A stretch of DNA of 64,000 bases. Origin: Myxococcales bacterium (lineage in GTDB: Bacteria; Myxococcota_A; Polyangia; Nannocystales; Nannocystaceae). The stretch spans positions 307,153-371,152 of the forward strand of contig JACKDW010000008.1 of the NCBI GenBank assembly GCA_020633295.1, written 5' to 3'. Shown here one piece after another: positions 28,896-39,395 of the stretch. How positions within the stretch are numbered: the stretch's first letter is position 1; each line of letters opens with the position of its first letter. The notes under the pieces are model-generated. The model was not told the DNA's origin, searched no databases, and worked only from the letters and a program-made list of their open reading frames with translations. The position numbers were made by a program, and so were the translations under genes.

Positions 28896-31796
28896 CTACG
28901 CGCGCGCCAGACGACGTGTCCCAAAAGCCACGCGCCTCAGCAGCAGGTCGAGCAGCAGCAGCGGCAGCGCCAGGCCCCACAGCACCAGCGGCCACAGCGG
29001 CTTGGCGTGGGTGCGCCCGCCCGACTCGCCGGGCGTCGTCAGCAGGTCGCCGATCGGGCCGTCGTGGGTCGCGCGGGCGCCACCCAGCGCCGAGAGCCAG
29101 GTCGGATCGGGCGCGAGCTGCTCGGGGGAGAGCTCGGGCGGGTAGGGCACCGAGACCTGGGCGACGGCCTCGGCGACGAGCCGCGGCGTCGGGCTCGGGT
29201 CGTCCTCGTCGTGGAGCTGGGCCTTGAGCAGGCGCTGGCCGCTCTCGACCCCGTGCACGGTGGCCTCGTAGCGCCCGGGCGCCGTGAGCTCGAGGGGCAG
29301 CTCGAGCGCGTTGTCGTCGGCCGCGCGGTCGTCGGGCGCCGCGGCGCGGTCGTCGGGCGCGCCCGCGGGCAGCTGCGCCGGGTCGACGACGCGCAGCACC
29401 CCGCGGAGGTCGTTGGCGAAGCCGCTGGTCGCGTCGATGTCGACGCTGACCTTCCAGGCGTCGCGCTCGCCTGCGGGCGTGACCGCGATGGTCGCCCCGC
29501 CGACGAGCCCGGCGCCCTGGCGCATGGTGTCGCGCGCGAGCTGACTCCAGAGCTTGGCGAAGCCGCTCCAGGTGACCCAATGGGCAGCCCAGCGCGGCTT
29601 CGCGTCGCTGGCGAAGGCGACGGTGCGCCCGAGGCCGCGGCGGCCGCGGACCAGCAGCGCGTCGCCGAGCTGGGTGCGCAGGAGCACCTCGGCGAGCTTC
29701 TTGGGCTTGACCGGGACGATGCCCAAGAGGCCCGGCGCGGCGCTGAAGTCGATGCCGCGCAGCGCCTGCACGGGCTTGGCGACGCGCGGGTACAGGCGGC
29801 GCTCGACGATCGCGTTGCGCGTGACCTCGCGGGTCTCGCGGCTGAAGATCCGCGGCACGTCGGTGCCGTCGTGGCTGAAGTAGTAGCGCCCGCGCCCGCG
29901 CCGGGCGACGCGCGCGAGGAAGTCCTTGCCGGCGCCGGCGCCCACGCCCACGGTCGAGACCGTGACGTCCGCGTCGCGCATGTCGGCGAGCAGCGAGCCG
30001 ATGCCCGCCTCGGGCGACTGCCCGTCGCTGAGCAGGATGACGTGCTTGACGAGCGCGCGCGAGCCCGAGAGCTGGAGGTAGGCCTCGCGCAGCGCCGGCA
30101 GCGCGTTGGTGCCGCCGCCAGGGCGGAGCGAGCGGATCTTGTTGGCGATGCGGATCCGGTTGGCGGCGGGCTGCAGGCGCACGAGCACGTAGGCGCGCGA
30201 GTCGAAGGCGATGACGCCGAGCTCGTCGGTCGGGTCGAGCGTCGCGGCCGTGAGCCTGGCTGCCTCTTTCACCAGGTCGATGCGGTCCTCGCTGCTCATC
30301 GAGCCGCTCTTGTCGATGACGAGCAGCAGCGCGAGCGTCGGCTGCTCTTTCTGGCGCTCGCCCTCGAAGCGCACCGGCAGCAGGTCCTCGACGATGGTCC
30401 CGCCCCAGCCGCCGACGCCGAACGAGCGCTCGCCGCCGACCATGATGAAGCCGCCGCCGAAGTCCTTGACGTAGCGCGTCAGCGCCTGGCGCTGCGCGTT
30501 GCCGACGGCGCCGGCGGGCACGTCGGAGTAGATGACGAGGTCGTGGGGGCGCAGGCCGTCGACGCTGTCGGGCAGCGCGCTCGCGGCCGTGGTCTCGACG
30601 TGCAGGTGGTCGGCCCGCAGCGCGCGGGCGAGCGCGGCGCCGTCGCCCTCGCTGGTCGCCAGCAGCACGCGCGGGCGCCCGCGCACGTCGCCGACGACTG
30701 CGGCGTGATCGTTGAGCGCGCTGCGGTTGCGCTCGGGCGCGAGCCCCCGCGTGTCGAGGCTCGCGGTGAACACGACGGCCCCCGGCGCGGTGACCCGCGC
30801 GGGCAGCTTGACCTGCTGGCGACCGCCGCGGAGCTGGACCTCGAGGCTCGGCGCGAGCTCGTTGGGCGCGCCGTCCTTGTCGAGCCGCAGCGTCAGGGTG
30901 CCGGGCTCGCTCGCGACCAAATCGACGGCGACGTCAAAGGTCTGGCCGACGCGCAGCTCCTCGGGCAGGTGCACGCCGGCGACCATGACGTCGCCGCGCA
31001 CGCTCGCGGGGAAGCTGCGGGTGTGGACGGTGACGCCGCGGCGCTCGAGGCCCTGCACGGCCGTGGAGAGCCCGCCGCGCTCGTCGGGCGTGCCGCCGCC
31101 GTCGGTGACGAGCAGGATCCGCCCCTCGGTCTCGGGGTCGAGCAGCGCCTCGGCGAGCCGCAGGCCGGCGGCGTGATCGCTGGCGAGCGCGTGATCGGGG
31201 TCGCGCGTGAGCAGCGAGCTCGCGCCCGCGCCCGCGTCCTGCTCGCGCTGCGCCTCGAGGTCGACGGCCTGGGCGCGCTCGGCGTAGGTCACGAGCCGCA
31301 GGCGCGTGCGGTCCTCGCGGGCGAGCGCCGCGTCCTCGGCGGCGACGGCCTCCGCGGCCTGGCGCACGAGCTCCTCGGCGCGCGCGCGCTGGCCCTCGTC
31401 GATGCTCTCGGACAGGTCGACCGCGAGCACCACGGTCTTGCCGCGGATCGGGCTCTCGAGGCTCGGGAACGCGAGCGCGAGCGCGAGCGCCATGAGCAGC
31501 AGGAGGCGGATGAGCAGCTGCGCGAGCACCTGCCACCACGGCAGGTCGACGAGCGAGCGCCAGGCCGTCGCGATAAGGAAGGGCAGCAGCGCGAGCGGGG
31601 TCAGCCAGAGCGTGCGCGGGCGGCTGAGCACGAGCGTGCGGTCGCCGCTGCTCGAGAGGTAGGCGGCGAGCTGGGCCGGGAGCTCGATCGTCCACGGCTC
31701 GCCGCCGGGCGCGAGCCGCTCGAGCGCGAGCGCGGCGAGCAGCCCGAGCGCGAGCAGCAGCCCCGGCACGAGCATCGGGTGCCGTCGGTCGCTCAC
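28896..31796 (-). CDS. VWA domain protein with GATase-like domain, Bat-type
   Basis: 966 aa from GTG 31796, overlapping the upstream stop (GTGA). N-terminal transmembrane helices (~8-28, ~60-80, ~88-108). A first VWA-like region (~115-260: VVLAVDLSESIDEGQRARAE, GRILLVTDGGG), then a beta-sandwich, a class I glutamine amidotransferase-like region (~385-470: HDLVIYSDVPAGAVG, YVKDFGGGFIMVGGERSFG) and a second VWA domain with MIDAS DKSGSMSS (~490). A C-terminal helix (~935-955, LWPLVLWGLALPLLLLDLLL) anchors it. It is the terminal gene of the MoxR operon. Such proteins are thought to be metal-dependent protein-interaction partners of MoxR AAA+ ATPases at the membrane. A converging ferritin-like gene ends 39 bp away. 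Confidence 0.85.
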   Translation of the reverse strand: MSDRRHPMLVPGLLLALGLLAALALERLAPGGEPWTIELPAQLAAYLSSSGDRTLVLSRPRTLWLTPLALLPFLIATAWRSLVDLPWWQVLAQLLIRLLLLMALALALAFPSLESPIRGKTVVLAVDLSESIDEGQRARAEELVRQAAEAVAAEDAALAREDRTRLRLVTYAERAQAVDLEAQREQDAGAGASSLLTRDPDHALASDHAAGLRLAEALLDPETEGRILLVTDGGGTPDERGGLSTAVQGLERRGVTVHTRSFPASVRGDVMVAGVHLPEELRVGQTFDVAVDLVASEPGTLTLRLDKDGAPNELAPSLEVQLRGGRQQVKLPARVTAPGAVVFTASLDTRGLAPERNRSALNDHAAVVGDVRGRPRVLLATSEGDGAALARALRADHLHVETTAASALPDSVDGLRPHDLVIYSDVPAGAVGNAQRQALTRYVKDFGGGFIMVGGERSFGVGGWGGTIVEDLLPVRFEGERQKEQPTLALLLVIDKSGSMSSEDRIDLVKEAARLTAATLDPTDELGVIAFDSRAYVLVRLQPAANRIRIANKIRSLRPGGGTNALPALREAYLQLSGSRALVKHVILLSDGQSPEAGIGSLLADMRDADVTVSTVGVGAGAGKDFLARVARRGRGRYYFSHDGTDVPRIFSRETREVTRNAIVERRLYPRVAKPVQALRGIDFSAAPGLLGIVPVKPKKLAEVLLRTQLGDALLVRGRRGLGRTVAFASDAKPRWAAHWVTWSGFAKLWSQLARDTMRQGAGLVGGATIAVTPAGERDAWKVSVDIDATSGFANDLRGVLRVVDPAQLPAGAPDDRAAAPDDRAADDNALELPLELTAPGRYEATVHGVESGQRLLKAQLHDEDDPSPTPRLVAEAVAQVSVPYPPELSPEQLAPDPTWLSALGGARATHDGPIGDLLTTPGESGGRTHAKPLWPLVLWGLALPLLLLDLLLRRVAFGTRRLARA

Positions 31797-33832
31797 ACCG
31801 TCACCCTCCGGTGGTAGGTCGCCCACTCGAGCGCGATCAGGGCGGCGGCCGCGAGCAGCAGCAGCGACCACAGCGGGCCGTCGCCGACCGGCGCGGGCTC
31901 GGGGGGCGCGGGCGCGCCGGTGTCTTCGGGCAGGCCGAGCGCGGCGACGCGGTTGTGCAGATCCGAGGCGAGCACGCTCGCCTGGTTGACCGCGACGAGC
32001 ACCTCGGCGCCGGCGTTGGGCCCGTCGACGGCGCGGATCCGGTAGACGCCGGGCTCCATCGCGCGCATGCGGAAGATCCCGTCCTGGACCGGCGCGCGCA
32101 GCTCGGTCTCCGCGCCGGCCCCATCCTCGTCCTCCGTAGGCTCCTCCGCGGCGTCCTCGTCGCGCTCGGGCCCGGTGATGGCGACGGCGCCGAGGCCCTC
32201 GGGGTTGAGGCCGAGCTCCGCGAGCGCGAGCGGGCGCCGGGCGCCCACGGGCACGCTGGCGACGAAGCCCGGCATCGCGCGCTCGAAGTACTCGATGATG
32301 TTGTGCACGAGCACGGGGAACGCGACGCGCAGCGGGAGGTCGGACTGCCGCGGGTCGAAGCCGATCGCCAGCACCGAGCGCAGGCCCGAGCGCAGCACGA
32401 CGACGGGCTCGCCGAGGCTGCGCACGAGCGCCTCGTCGCCGGCCTCGAGCTCGAAGCTGGTGCCGCGCGCGATGTTGATGTCCTTGAGCACGACGTGCTC
32501 GAGCAGCGGGTGCTCGCTCAGCTGCTCGGTGAGGAAGGGCCGCGGGATGTCGGCGCGCTTCTTGATCGGCGAGGGCGAGCCCTCGCGCCGCGCGGGGTCG
32601 AAGAGCACGAGGTTGCGCGCCGGGAGCGGGTCGGGCAGCGGGTTGTCGGCGATGTCGAAGATCACGAGGTCGGCCTCGTCGATCGCGGGCGCGCCCGCGA
32701 TCATGTCGGCGACCGGCACGCCGCGCAGCTCGATGTGATCCTCGAGCGTCAGCAAGGCCGCCTCGAGGAACAGGTTCGTGCCGTCGTTGACGAGCGCGAC
32801 CTTGATCGGCCGCAGCGGCGGGACGATCGCGTGCGCGAGGTCGTCGTCGGCCGGGCCGAGGCCGCCGCGCGTGATGTCGCCCTCGGCGAGCTCGCCCGCG
32901 GGCAGCAGGCGCGCGCGCAGGCGCGTGCGCGCGGCCTCGACCTTGGGGATGATCTCGCGCCGCGACTCGCCGGCGGCGAGCTCGACGGAGCGCCGACCGA
33001 CGCTTACGCCGTCGGCCTCGACCTCGAGCACGGCGGTCGCCGGCGCGTCGCCGAGGTTCTGGACCTCGGCGAGCACCTCGACGTGCTCGCGGTCCTCGGG
33101 GTAGCGGCGCGCGGCGAAGGCGGTGAGCGCGAGGTTGGCGTTGGGGCCGCTGAAGATCGCGAGCTTGCAGGGCAGCGCGTCGCCGACGCACCCGCGCAGC
33201 GCGCTGGCCCCCGGGACATCCAGCGCGCCGTCGGTGAGCACGAGCACGCGCGCGCCCTCCTGCCCGCGCACCGCGTTCTGGGCCAGCGCGATCGCCCGCG
33301 CGAGGTCCGACTCACCTGGTTGCACGGTCAGGTCGTCGAGGCTGCGCAGGAGCTGGCCCGGATCGCCGGAGAGCGGCCCCGGCACGCGGACCTCGGCGCC
33401 CGCGGTGATGACGAGCGCGCGGTCGGCCGGGCCGAGCGCGTTGAGCTCGGCGCGGGCGCGCTCGACCGCCGCGTCGAGCCGCGTGCGCGCGTCGCCGTCG
33501 GCGTCCGCCGCCGGCCCGGCCATGCTCGCGGAGCGATCGATCACGAGCGCGAGCGTCACCGGGTCGCGCAGCCACACGTCGGGCCTGGGGTCGCCCAGCG
33601 CGACGCACAGCAGCGCGAGCAGGGCGAGCTGGAGCAGCCACGAGAGCACGCGCCGGAGCTTGCGCCAGAGGCGACGCGTGTCGCTCTCCCGCGTCACGCG
33701 ATCCCAGAGCGCGGCGAAGGGCACGACGACCCGGCGCCGGCGCATCCGCAGCAGGTACAGGCCCGTGATCCCGAGCGCCCCGACCGCGAACAGCGTGGCG
33801 ACCTCGGCGAGCGCCCAGCCGGCGAAGGTCAC
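31793..33832 (-). CDS. BatA-like membrane VWA protein
   Basis: 679 aa. GTG 33832 overlaps the DUF58 stop. N-terminus has the BatA/aerotolerance pattern: a first helix (~8-28), then the basic stretch LLRMRRRRVVVPFAALWDRV, a second helix (~62-80), and PRPDVWLRDPVTLALVIDRS leading to a VWA domain with MIDAS DRSASMAG. The rest (~300-640) consists of beta-sandwich segments and a GATase-like region (RNLVLFDPARREGSP). The C-terminal helix (~652-670) returns to the membrane. Known family context: Bat proteins of MoxR operons, linked to stress tolerance or enzyme maturation in other bacteria. The stop overlaps the next gene. Confidence 0.85.
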   Translation of the reverse strand: MTFAGWALAEVATLFAVGALGITGLYLLRMRRRRVVVPFAALWDRVTRESDTRRLWRKLRRVLSWLLQLALLALLCVALGDPRPDVWLRDPVTLALVIDRSASMAGPAADADGDARTRLDAAVERARAELNALGPADRALVITAGAEVRVPGPLSGDPGQLLRSLDDLTVQPGESDLARAIALAQNAVRGQEGARVLVLTDGALDVPGASALRGCVGDALPCKLAIFSGPNANLALTAFAARRYPEDREHVEVLAEVQNLGDAPATAVLEVEADGVSVGRRSVELAAGESRREIIPKVEAARTRLRARLLPAGELAEGDITRGGLGPADDDLAHAIVPPLRPIKVALVNDGTNLFLEAALLTLEDHIELRGVPVADMIAGAPAIDEADLVIFDIADNPLPDPLPARNLVLFDPARREGSPSPIKKRADIPRPFLTEQLSEHPLLEHVVLKDINIARGTSFELEAGDEALVRSLGEPVVVLRSGLRSVLAIGFDPRQSDLPLRVAFPVLVHNIIEYFERAMPGFVASVPVGARRPLALAELGLNPEGLGAVAITGPERDEDAAEEPTEDEDGAGAETELRAPVQDGIFRMRAMEPGVYRIRAVDGPNAGAEVLVAVNQASVLASDLHNRVAALGLPEDTGAPAPPEPAPVGDGPLWSLLLLAAAALIALEWATYHRRVTV

Positions 33833-34806
33833 CGCAGGATCCCTCCCTGGCGGAACAGCCGCAGCACGAGGTCGTCGAAGGGCACGCTCGTCTCGGCGCG
33901 GAAGTAGGGGATCCCGCGGCCGCGGCAGCTCTTCTCGAGCGCCTCGCAGAAGCGCGCGTGGGCGGCCGCGTAGGCGCGCAGCGTCGCGGCGGTGAGCGTC
34001 ACGTCCTGCTCGCCTGTGCCCTCGCAGTCGACGATGCGCACGTCGCCCCGCAGGCCCGAGCCGGTCGGGTCAGCCTCCTCGGGGTCGAGCACCTGGATGG
34101 CGACCGGCTCGTGCTTGCGGAAGCGCAGCAGGTTGAGGCCGTCGAAGGCGCCGTCGAGGTCGTAGAAGTCGCTGATGACGACGGTGAGCCCGGGCTGCTG
34201 GCTCTCGGCCGCGAGCCGCTTGCAGGCGGCGCGCAGGTCCGTCGGGCCGCCCCGCGGCGCGCCCTTGAGGAACTCGAACACGCGGAAGATCCGGCCCTTG
34301 CCGCGCACCGCCGGCAGCGTGGTGTGGACCTTGCCGCTCATGCAGGTCAGGCCCACGCGGTCGAGGTTGGCGAGGCCGACGTAGGCGAGCGCGGCCGCGA
34401 CCTGCTGGGCGTAGCGCAGCTTCTGGATCGCGGCGCCGGTCGCCATGGAGTCGCTGACGTCGACCGCGATGCGGATCGGCAGGTCCTCGTCCTCCTCGTA
34501 CAGGCGCACGAGCGTCTGGTCGAGGCGCATGAGCACGTTCCAGTCGAGGTTGCGGATGTCGTCGCCGGGCGAGTACTCGCGGTGGTCGGCGAACTCGAGC
34601 CCGCTGCCGACCTTGCGGGTCTTTCGCTCGGCCCGCTGGCGCCCGCGGAACAGCCGGCGCGCGATGACCTGCAGCAGCTCGAGGCGCGCGAGGAAGGCCT
34701 CGTCGAACAGCTCGCCGTCGGCCGCGCGCGCGCCGCTCTTGCCGCGCGCAGGCGACGGCTCGTCACGGGAGCGTCGGCGTCCGAACAGGCGTGGGCGGGC
34801 GGCCAT
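33829..34806 (-). CDS. DUF58 domain protein
   Basis: 325 aa from ATG 34806. The DUF58 hallmarks are GLEFADHREYSPGDDIRNLD and WNVLMRLDQTLVRLYEEDED, followed by a VWA-like fold (IAVDVSDSMATG, LTVVISDFYDLDG). No membrane helices. DUF58 proteins are constant partners of MoxR ATPases. The gene is separated from moxR by 65 bp with a short GACTCA repeat and overlaps the BatA-like gene (GTGA), so production with the VWA proteins is coupled. Confidence 0.9.
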   Translation of the reverse strand: MAARPRLFGRRRSRDEPSPARGKSGARAADGELFDEAFLARLELLQVIARRLFRGRQRAERKTRKVGSGLEFADHREYSPGDDIRNLDWNVLMRLDQTLVRLYEEDEDLPIRIAVDVSDSMATGAAIQKLRYAQQVAAALAYVGLANLDRVGLTCMSGKVHTTLPAVRGKGRIFRVFEFLKGAPRGGPTDLRAACKRLAAESQQPGLTVVISDFYDLDGAFDGLNLLRFRKHEPVAIQVLDPEEADPTGSGLRGDVRIVDCEGTGEQDVTLTAATLRAYAAAHARFCEALEKSCRGRGIPYFRAETSVPFDDLVLRLFRQGGILR

Positions 34807-34855
34807 GGCGGGGAGCGTCGGGGACGGCGGCGGCGGAGCGGACTCGATCGGAATC

Positions 34856-34871
34856 GGACTCAGACTCAGAC

Positions 34872-34875
<4 letters not shown>
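34856..34875. repeat. GACTCA short tandem repeat
   Basis: Three copies of GACTCA lie across the end of moxR and the gap to the DUF58 gene. Noncoding significance unknown. Confidence 0.5.
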
Positions 34876-35873
<998 letters not shown>

Positions 35874-36311
35874 GGGTAGCGGAGGTCGAGGTTCGCGGCG
35901 GCGGCGGAGGTACGCGGCGGGCGCTGCCCGGAAGGGGAGCATACACGACGCGCGTGGCGGCGCGCGGCGGTACGCGCCGCGGGTCAGGATCGCCCGCGTA
36001 TCAACGGGCGGGGAGGGGCGTGGATCTCGGGCTGGACGCTGGGCTCGGGCGCGGGCTCGGGGGCGGGGCGCGGCGGGCCGGGGCTCGCCGCGGCGCGCGG
36101 TCTCCAACTGAGTCTTCGCCAATTCCCGCGCGTCGCAACACGGAACATTTTGCCCGTCGCGGCTGTCGTACCGTGATCGATCCGCGTCGGGCGGCGACGC
36201 GCGCGTCCACCGCGACGGCGCGTCGGGCCGCGCGGGCGCGCGGGAACCTCGGTCGCGCGCGCGCGTGGTTGTTAGGACATGTGTCAAGCTCCGCGAGCGG
36301 TCGGCGTCTGC
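35874..36311. other. Intergenic region between divergent moxR operon and lipoprotein gene
   Basis: About 440 bp, GC-rich and without a convincing gene. It must contain the moxR promoter; an AT-richer segment around 36110-36180 is the best place, but I cannot define -35/-10 boxes. GGACATGTGTC at 36274-36284 contains the palindrome GACATGTGTC-like core. Confidence 0.4.
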
Positions 36312-36317
36312 TACGGT
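36312..36317 (+). promoter_or_regulatory. -10 element, TolB-like lipoprotein gene
   Basis: TACGGT ends 6 nt before GTG 36324 (TGCTACGGT, extended type) and decides this start over one 45 nt upstream. Confidence 0.5.
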
Positions 36318-36323
36318 GCGCGC

Positions 36324-37868
36324 GTGGCCTCGCGTCGACCCGTCGCGCGGTGGAGACCGCTGGCGCTCGCGCTGGCGCTCGCGGCCTGCGGCGCGTGCTC
36401 GAACGACGCCGTCGGCGAGGGCATCCACCGCACGCTCGAGGCGAGCCCGATCGAGCTCGTCACGCGGGCGGACAAGGAGCGCGCGGCGGTCCACCAGTCG
36501 CGACGCGCCGAGGCGATCGCGCGGCAGGAGCGCGGGGCCGCGCGGGCGCTGGCCGAGGGGGAGCGCGGCAGCCCCACGCCCGAGTTGATAAGTCCTGTCT
36601 TTGAGGACACCCGAGCGCTCGCGCTGGCCGACGGCGCGATCCTCGTCAAGGCGCGCGCGCAGACCTTCGGCTACGACGGCGCGCGCGCGTTCGAGGGCCT
36701 CGGCTTCGAGCCGTGGCGGCTGCACTGCATGCCGCGGGGGGCCGCGCCAGGCGATCGCGTGCGGCTCGCGACGCTCGAGGACGACCGCGAGCTCGCGTGG
36801 CTGCACGACGACGTGGTCGACCACGCCCCGATCGCGCCGGCGCTCGCGCGGGTCCCGACGCGCGGCGATCGTCCGCGCGATCGCGTGGTGGCGGTGGACG
36901 GCGCCGGCCGCTGCGGGTGGAGGACCCTCGGCGACGCGCGCCCGCCCCCGTGGCCCGCCTACGACGGCTGTCGGCTGCACAACGACGTCGCGGTCTCCGG
37001 CGGCCTCGCCGTCTACAGCCAGCGCACCGAGCGGTGCGATCGCGAGGGGCACGCGCGCGTGGTGGTCACGCGGTACGGCGACGCGCGCGATCTCGAGGAG
37101 CCCGGCGCGGGCGAGGACGTCGGCGAGCTGGCGACGGCGAGCGCGTATCGCTTCGGCGCGCCGCGCTGGATCGACGGCGGCTTCGTCGTCGCGCCCCTCG
37201 AGATCGAGATCGTCGCGCCGACGCTGGTCCAGGACTGGCGCGGCAAGACGCAGACGCACTACACCGAGATCTCGAGCGGCGTCGGCGTCGGGCTGCTCGC
37301 GCGCGCGCAGCCGGGGCGCGTGCTGGTCGCGCCCGTCGACGCGTTCCCTGGCGCCGAGTGGATCTCGCAGGTCCTCGTCGGGCCGCGCACGCCCGACGGC
37401 GTGGGCCTGTACGTCGTCGCGCGCGGCACCATCGATCCGCGCGAGGACGGCGACGGGCGGCGCTGGTGGATCTACGCCGTGACGATCGATCCGCGCGCGC
37501 GCTTCGACGCGCCCGGCGGCGCGCGGGCGAAGCGGCTCGCGACCGGCACCGACACGCGCGTCGAGCTGCTCGAGCTGCGCGACCCGCTGCCGGTGTACGC
37601 CGGCCGCGAGCCGCGGACGCCGTCGGTGCGCGACGACGGCGGCGCGATCGTGTTCAGCGTGGTCGACGACGAAGGCGACGGCGAGATCGTGGTCGCGCCG
37701 TTCGCCGGCGATCGGCTCTTGACGCTGACGGACAACGCGCGCGACGACTACGCGCCGATGTTCGCGACCGGCGGCGCCGACGTGGTGTTCCTGACTCGCT
37801 ACACCGCGCTGCCGCAGGCGCTGGAGGCCTCGGTGCTGCGGCGCGTGCCCGCGCCTACCGCGGGCTGA
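36324..37868 (+). CDS. Putative lipoprotein with beta-propeller-like repeats
   Basis: 514 aa from GTG 36324. Signal peptide with lipobox LAAC (Cys ~22). A helical, Arg/Glu-rich segment (~30-80) precedes a large beta-rich region. The last ~150 residues contain TolB/PD40-like strands (SVRDDGGAIVFSVVDDEGDG, LLTLTDNARDDYAPMFATGG, ADVVFLTRY), typical of six-bladed propellers that read periplasmic partners. Enzymatic motifs are absent. The stretch 36588-36612 uses codons that are rare for this gene (TTG ATA AGT CCT). Divergent from the moxR operon; no functional link is evident. Confidence 0.65.
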   Translation: MASRRPVARWRPLALALALAACGACSNDAVGEGIHRTLEASPIELVTRADKERAAVHQSRRAEAIARQERGAARALAEGERGSPTPELISPVFEDTRALALADGAILVKARAQTFGYDGARAFEGLGFEPWRLHCMPRGAAPGDRVRLATLEDDRELAWLHDDVVDHAPIAPALARVPTRGDRPRDRVVAVDGAGRCGWRTLGDARPPPWPAYDGCRLHNDVAVSGGLAVYSQRTERCDREGHARVVVTRYGDARDLEEPGAGEDVGELATASAYRFGAPRWIDGGFVVAPLEIEIVAPTLVQDWRGKTQTHYTEISSGVGVGLLARAQPGRVLVAPVDAFPGAEWISQVLVGPRTPDGVGLYVVARGTIDPREDGDGRRWWIYAVTIDPRARFDAPGGARAKRLATGTDTRVELLELRDPLPVYAGREPRTPSVRDDGGAIVFSVVDDEGDGEIVVAPFAGDRLLTLTDNARDDYAPMFATGGADVVFLTRYTALPQALEASVLRRVPAPTAG

Positions 37869-37870
37869 GC

Positions 37871-37937
37871 TTCGCTGCGCTTTGCTGCGCTGCGCTGCGC
37901 TGCGCTGCTGCGCCGCGCTGCTGCGCCGCGCTGAGCT
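37871..37937. repeat. CTGCG/CTGCTGCGCCG low-complexity tract
   Basis: Tandem CTGCG units (about 37878-37905) pass into two copies of CTGCTGCGCCGCG between two lipoprotein genes. Noncoding. Confidence 0.7.
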
Positions 37938-37969
37938 GACGCGCGGAGTCGCGCCAGCGCGCCGTGGGC

Positions 37970-37975
37970 TACCCT
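37970..37975 (+). promoter_or_regulatory. -10 element, TPR lipoprotein gene
   Basis: TACCCT ends 7 nt before GTG 37983. Confidence 0.45.
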
Positions 37976-37982
37976 GCGGCCC

Positions 37983-39317
37983 GTGCTGCTGCCCCGGATC
38001 CGCTCGTTCGCGCCGCTCGCGGCGCTCCTGCTCGCCTGTGACGCCACGCCGACGCCGCGCGCGGTCGCCCACTCATCGAGCGCCGACGCCGAGACGCCGG
38101 CGCTCACCGAAATGGCGGCGAAGCCCGATGCGAAGGCCGCGTCCGAGGAGGGCGCGGTGCTCAAGTCCGCCGGCGACGGGCGGCCGAAGTCGCTGGCCAA
38201 GGCCGACGCGGCCACGCTGCAGGAGACGCGCGCCCAGCTGCTCGCGGCGCTCAACGAGGGTCGCGCGCACGTCAAGGCGGGGCGTCACGACGAGGGCATC
38301 GAGAAGTTCGAAGCGCTGCTGAAGATCGATCCGCACCACCGCGCCGCGCTCTCCGAGCTCGGCTGGGCCGAGTTCAAGGCCGGTCGTCACGACGTCGCGC
38401 GCGCCCACACGCTGCGCGCGCTGAGCCTGGCCGAAGAGCCCGGCCAGCGCGGGATGCTGCAGTACAACCTCGGGCGCGTCGCGGAGGCGCGCTCGCAGCC
38501 CTCGGTCGCGCTCGCGCACTACGAGCAGTCGCTCGCGCTGCGCGCGAACAAGACGGTCGAGGCCCGGCGGGACGCGCTGCGCGAGCAGCTGGCGAGCTCG
38601 GGCGCCGAGGCGCCGGCGTCGGTCCCCGGGGCCACGTCGGGCCCGGGCCTGGCGATCATGAAGGCGGGCCTCGTCGACCTCGACGCGGTGTGCGAGTACG
38701 CGGCCAAGGAGTCGATGTGCTACGGCGAGCTGTGTGAGAAGAGCGCGACCATGGCGTCCGCGCCGGGCTTCGCGATGATCGAGGTCGGCGAGTCGCAGCT
38801 GAGCTGCTGGCACCCGGCGGTCCGCGTCGACGGCGGGTGGACCCTGTTCGAGCACGCGCTCATGGGGCAGCACGGCTCGGAGGTCGACGAGGACGTCGAC
38901 GACCTGCGCGGCCGCGTCATCACCAGTCCTTCTGGACAGGTGATGATCTACGACTTCAAGGAGCACGTCTACGAGCGCGACTGGGACTACGCCGAGCTCG
39001 AGGCGCGCGGCGACGACGAGCTGCCCGGCGAGGACTCGACCGACGCCGAGGGGCTCGTGTTCTGCCACGTCACCGACGGCGCGCCGGCCTGCAGCCCGCG
39101 GCTCTACCGGCGCTGGCGCTTCCTCGACAGCGACGGCGGCAACAAGCGCGAGTACTCGGCGACGCTCGCGCTCTCCGGCGGGGCGCTGACGGTCTCGGAG
39201 GTGGTGACCGCGGGCGCGCTCGAGCCGGCCGCGCCGGGACCGGGCGCGGGCCCGCCGTGGCGGCTGCCGAGCGGTCCGTACCCGCTCGCGACGCTGTCGC
39301 GCCCCGGGGCGCGGTAG
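37983..39317 (+). CDS. TPR-containing lipoprotein, function unknown
   Basis: 444 aa from GTG 37983. Lipobox LLAC (Cys ~19), an Ala/Ser/Asp/Lys linker to ~85, then two to three TPR-like repeats (~90-205: AHVKAGRHDEGIEKFEALLK, HRAALSELGWAEFKAGRHDV, YNLGRVAEARSQPSVALAHY). The C-terminal ~220 residues contain seven Cys (CEYAAKESMCYGELC, CWHPAV, CHVTDGAPAC) and look like a disulfide-rich extracytoplasmic domain of unknown fold. The leaderless-type -10 supports the GTG. No operon partner is apparent. Confidence 0.7.
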   Translation: MLLPRIRSFAPLAALLLACDATPTPRAVAHSSSADAETPALTEMAAKPDAKAASEEGAVLKSAGDGRPKSLAKADAATLQETRAQLLAALNEGRAHVKAGRHDEGIEKFEALLKIDPHHRAALSELGWAEFKAGRHDVARAHTLRALSLAEEPGQRGMLQYNLGRVAEARSQPSVALAHYEQSLALRANKTVEARRDALREQLASSGAEAPASVPGATSGPGLAIMKAGLVDLDAVCEYAAKESMCYGELCEKSATMASAPGFAMIEVGESQLSCWHPAVRVDGGWTLFEHALMGQHGSEVDEDVDDLRGRVITSPSGQVMIYDFKEHVYERDWDYAELEARGDDELPGEDSTDAEGLVFCHVTDGAPACSPRLYRRWRFLDSDGGNKREYSATLALSGGALTVSEVVTAGALEPAAPGPGAGPPWRLPSGPYPLATLSRPGAR

Positions 39318-39395
39318 CGGCCCGCGGTGAACCTGCGCGGCTCGCCAGGGCGCGGCGACTTGCCGACGCGCGGCGGGTTTGCTTGAACCGGGGTC

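Noticed and set aside
31811..33907. Long plus-strand frame opposite the BatA-like gene
   Set aside because: Composition typical of an antisense shadow; the minus strand encodes recognisable BatA/VWA motifs.
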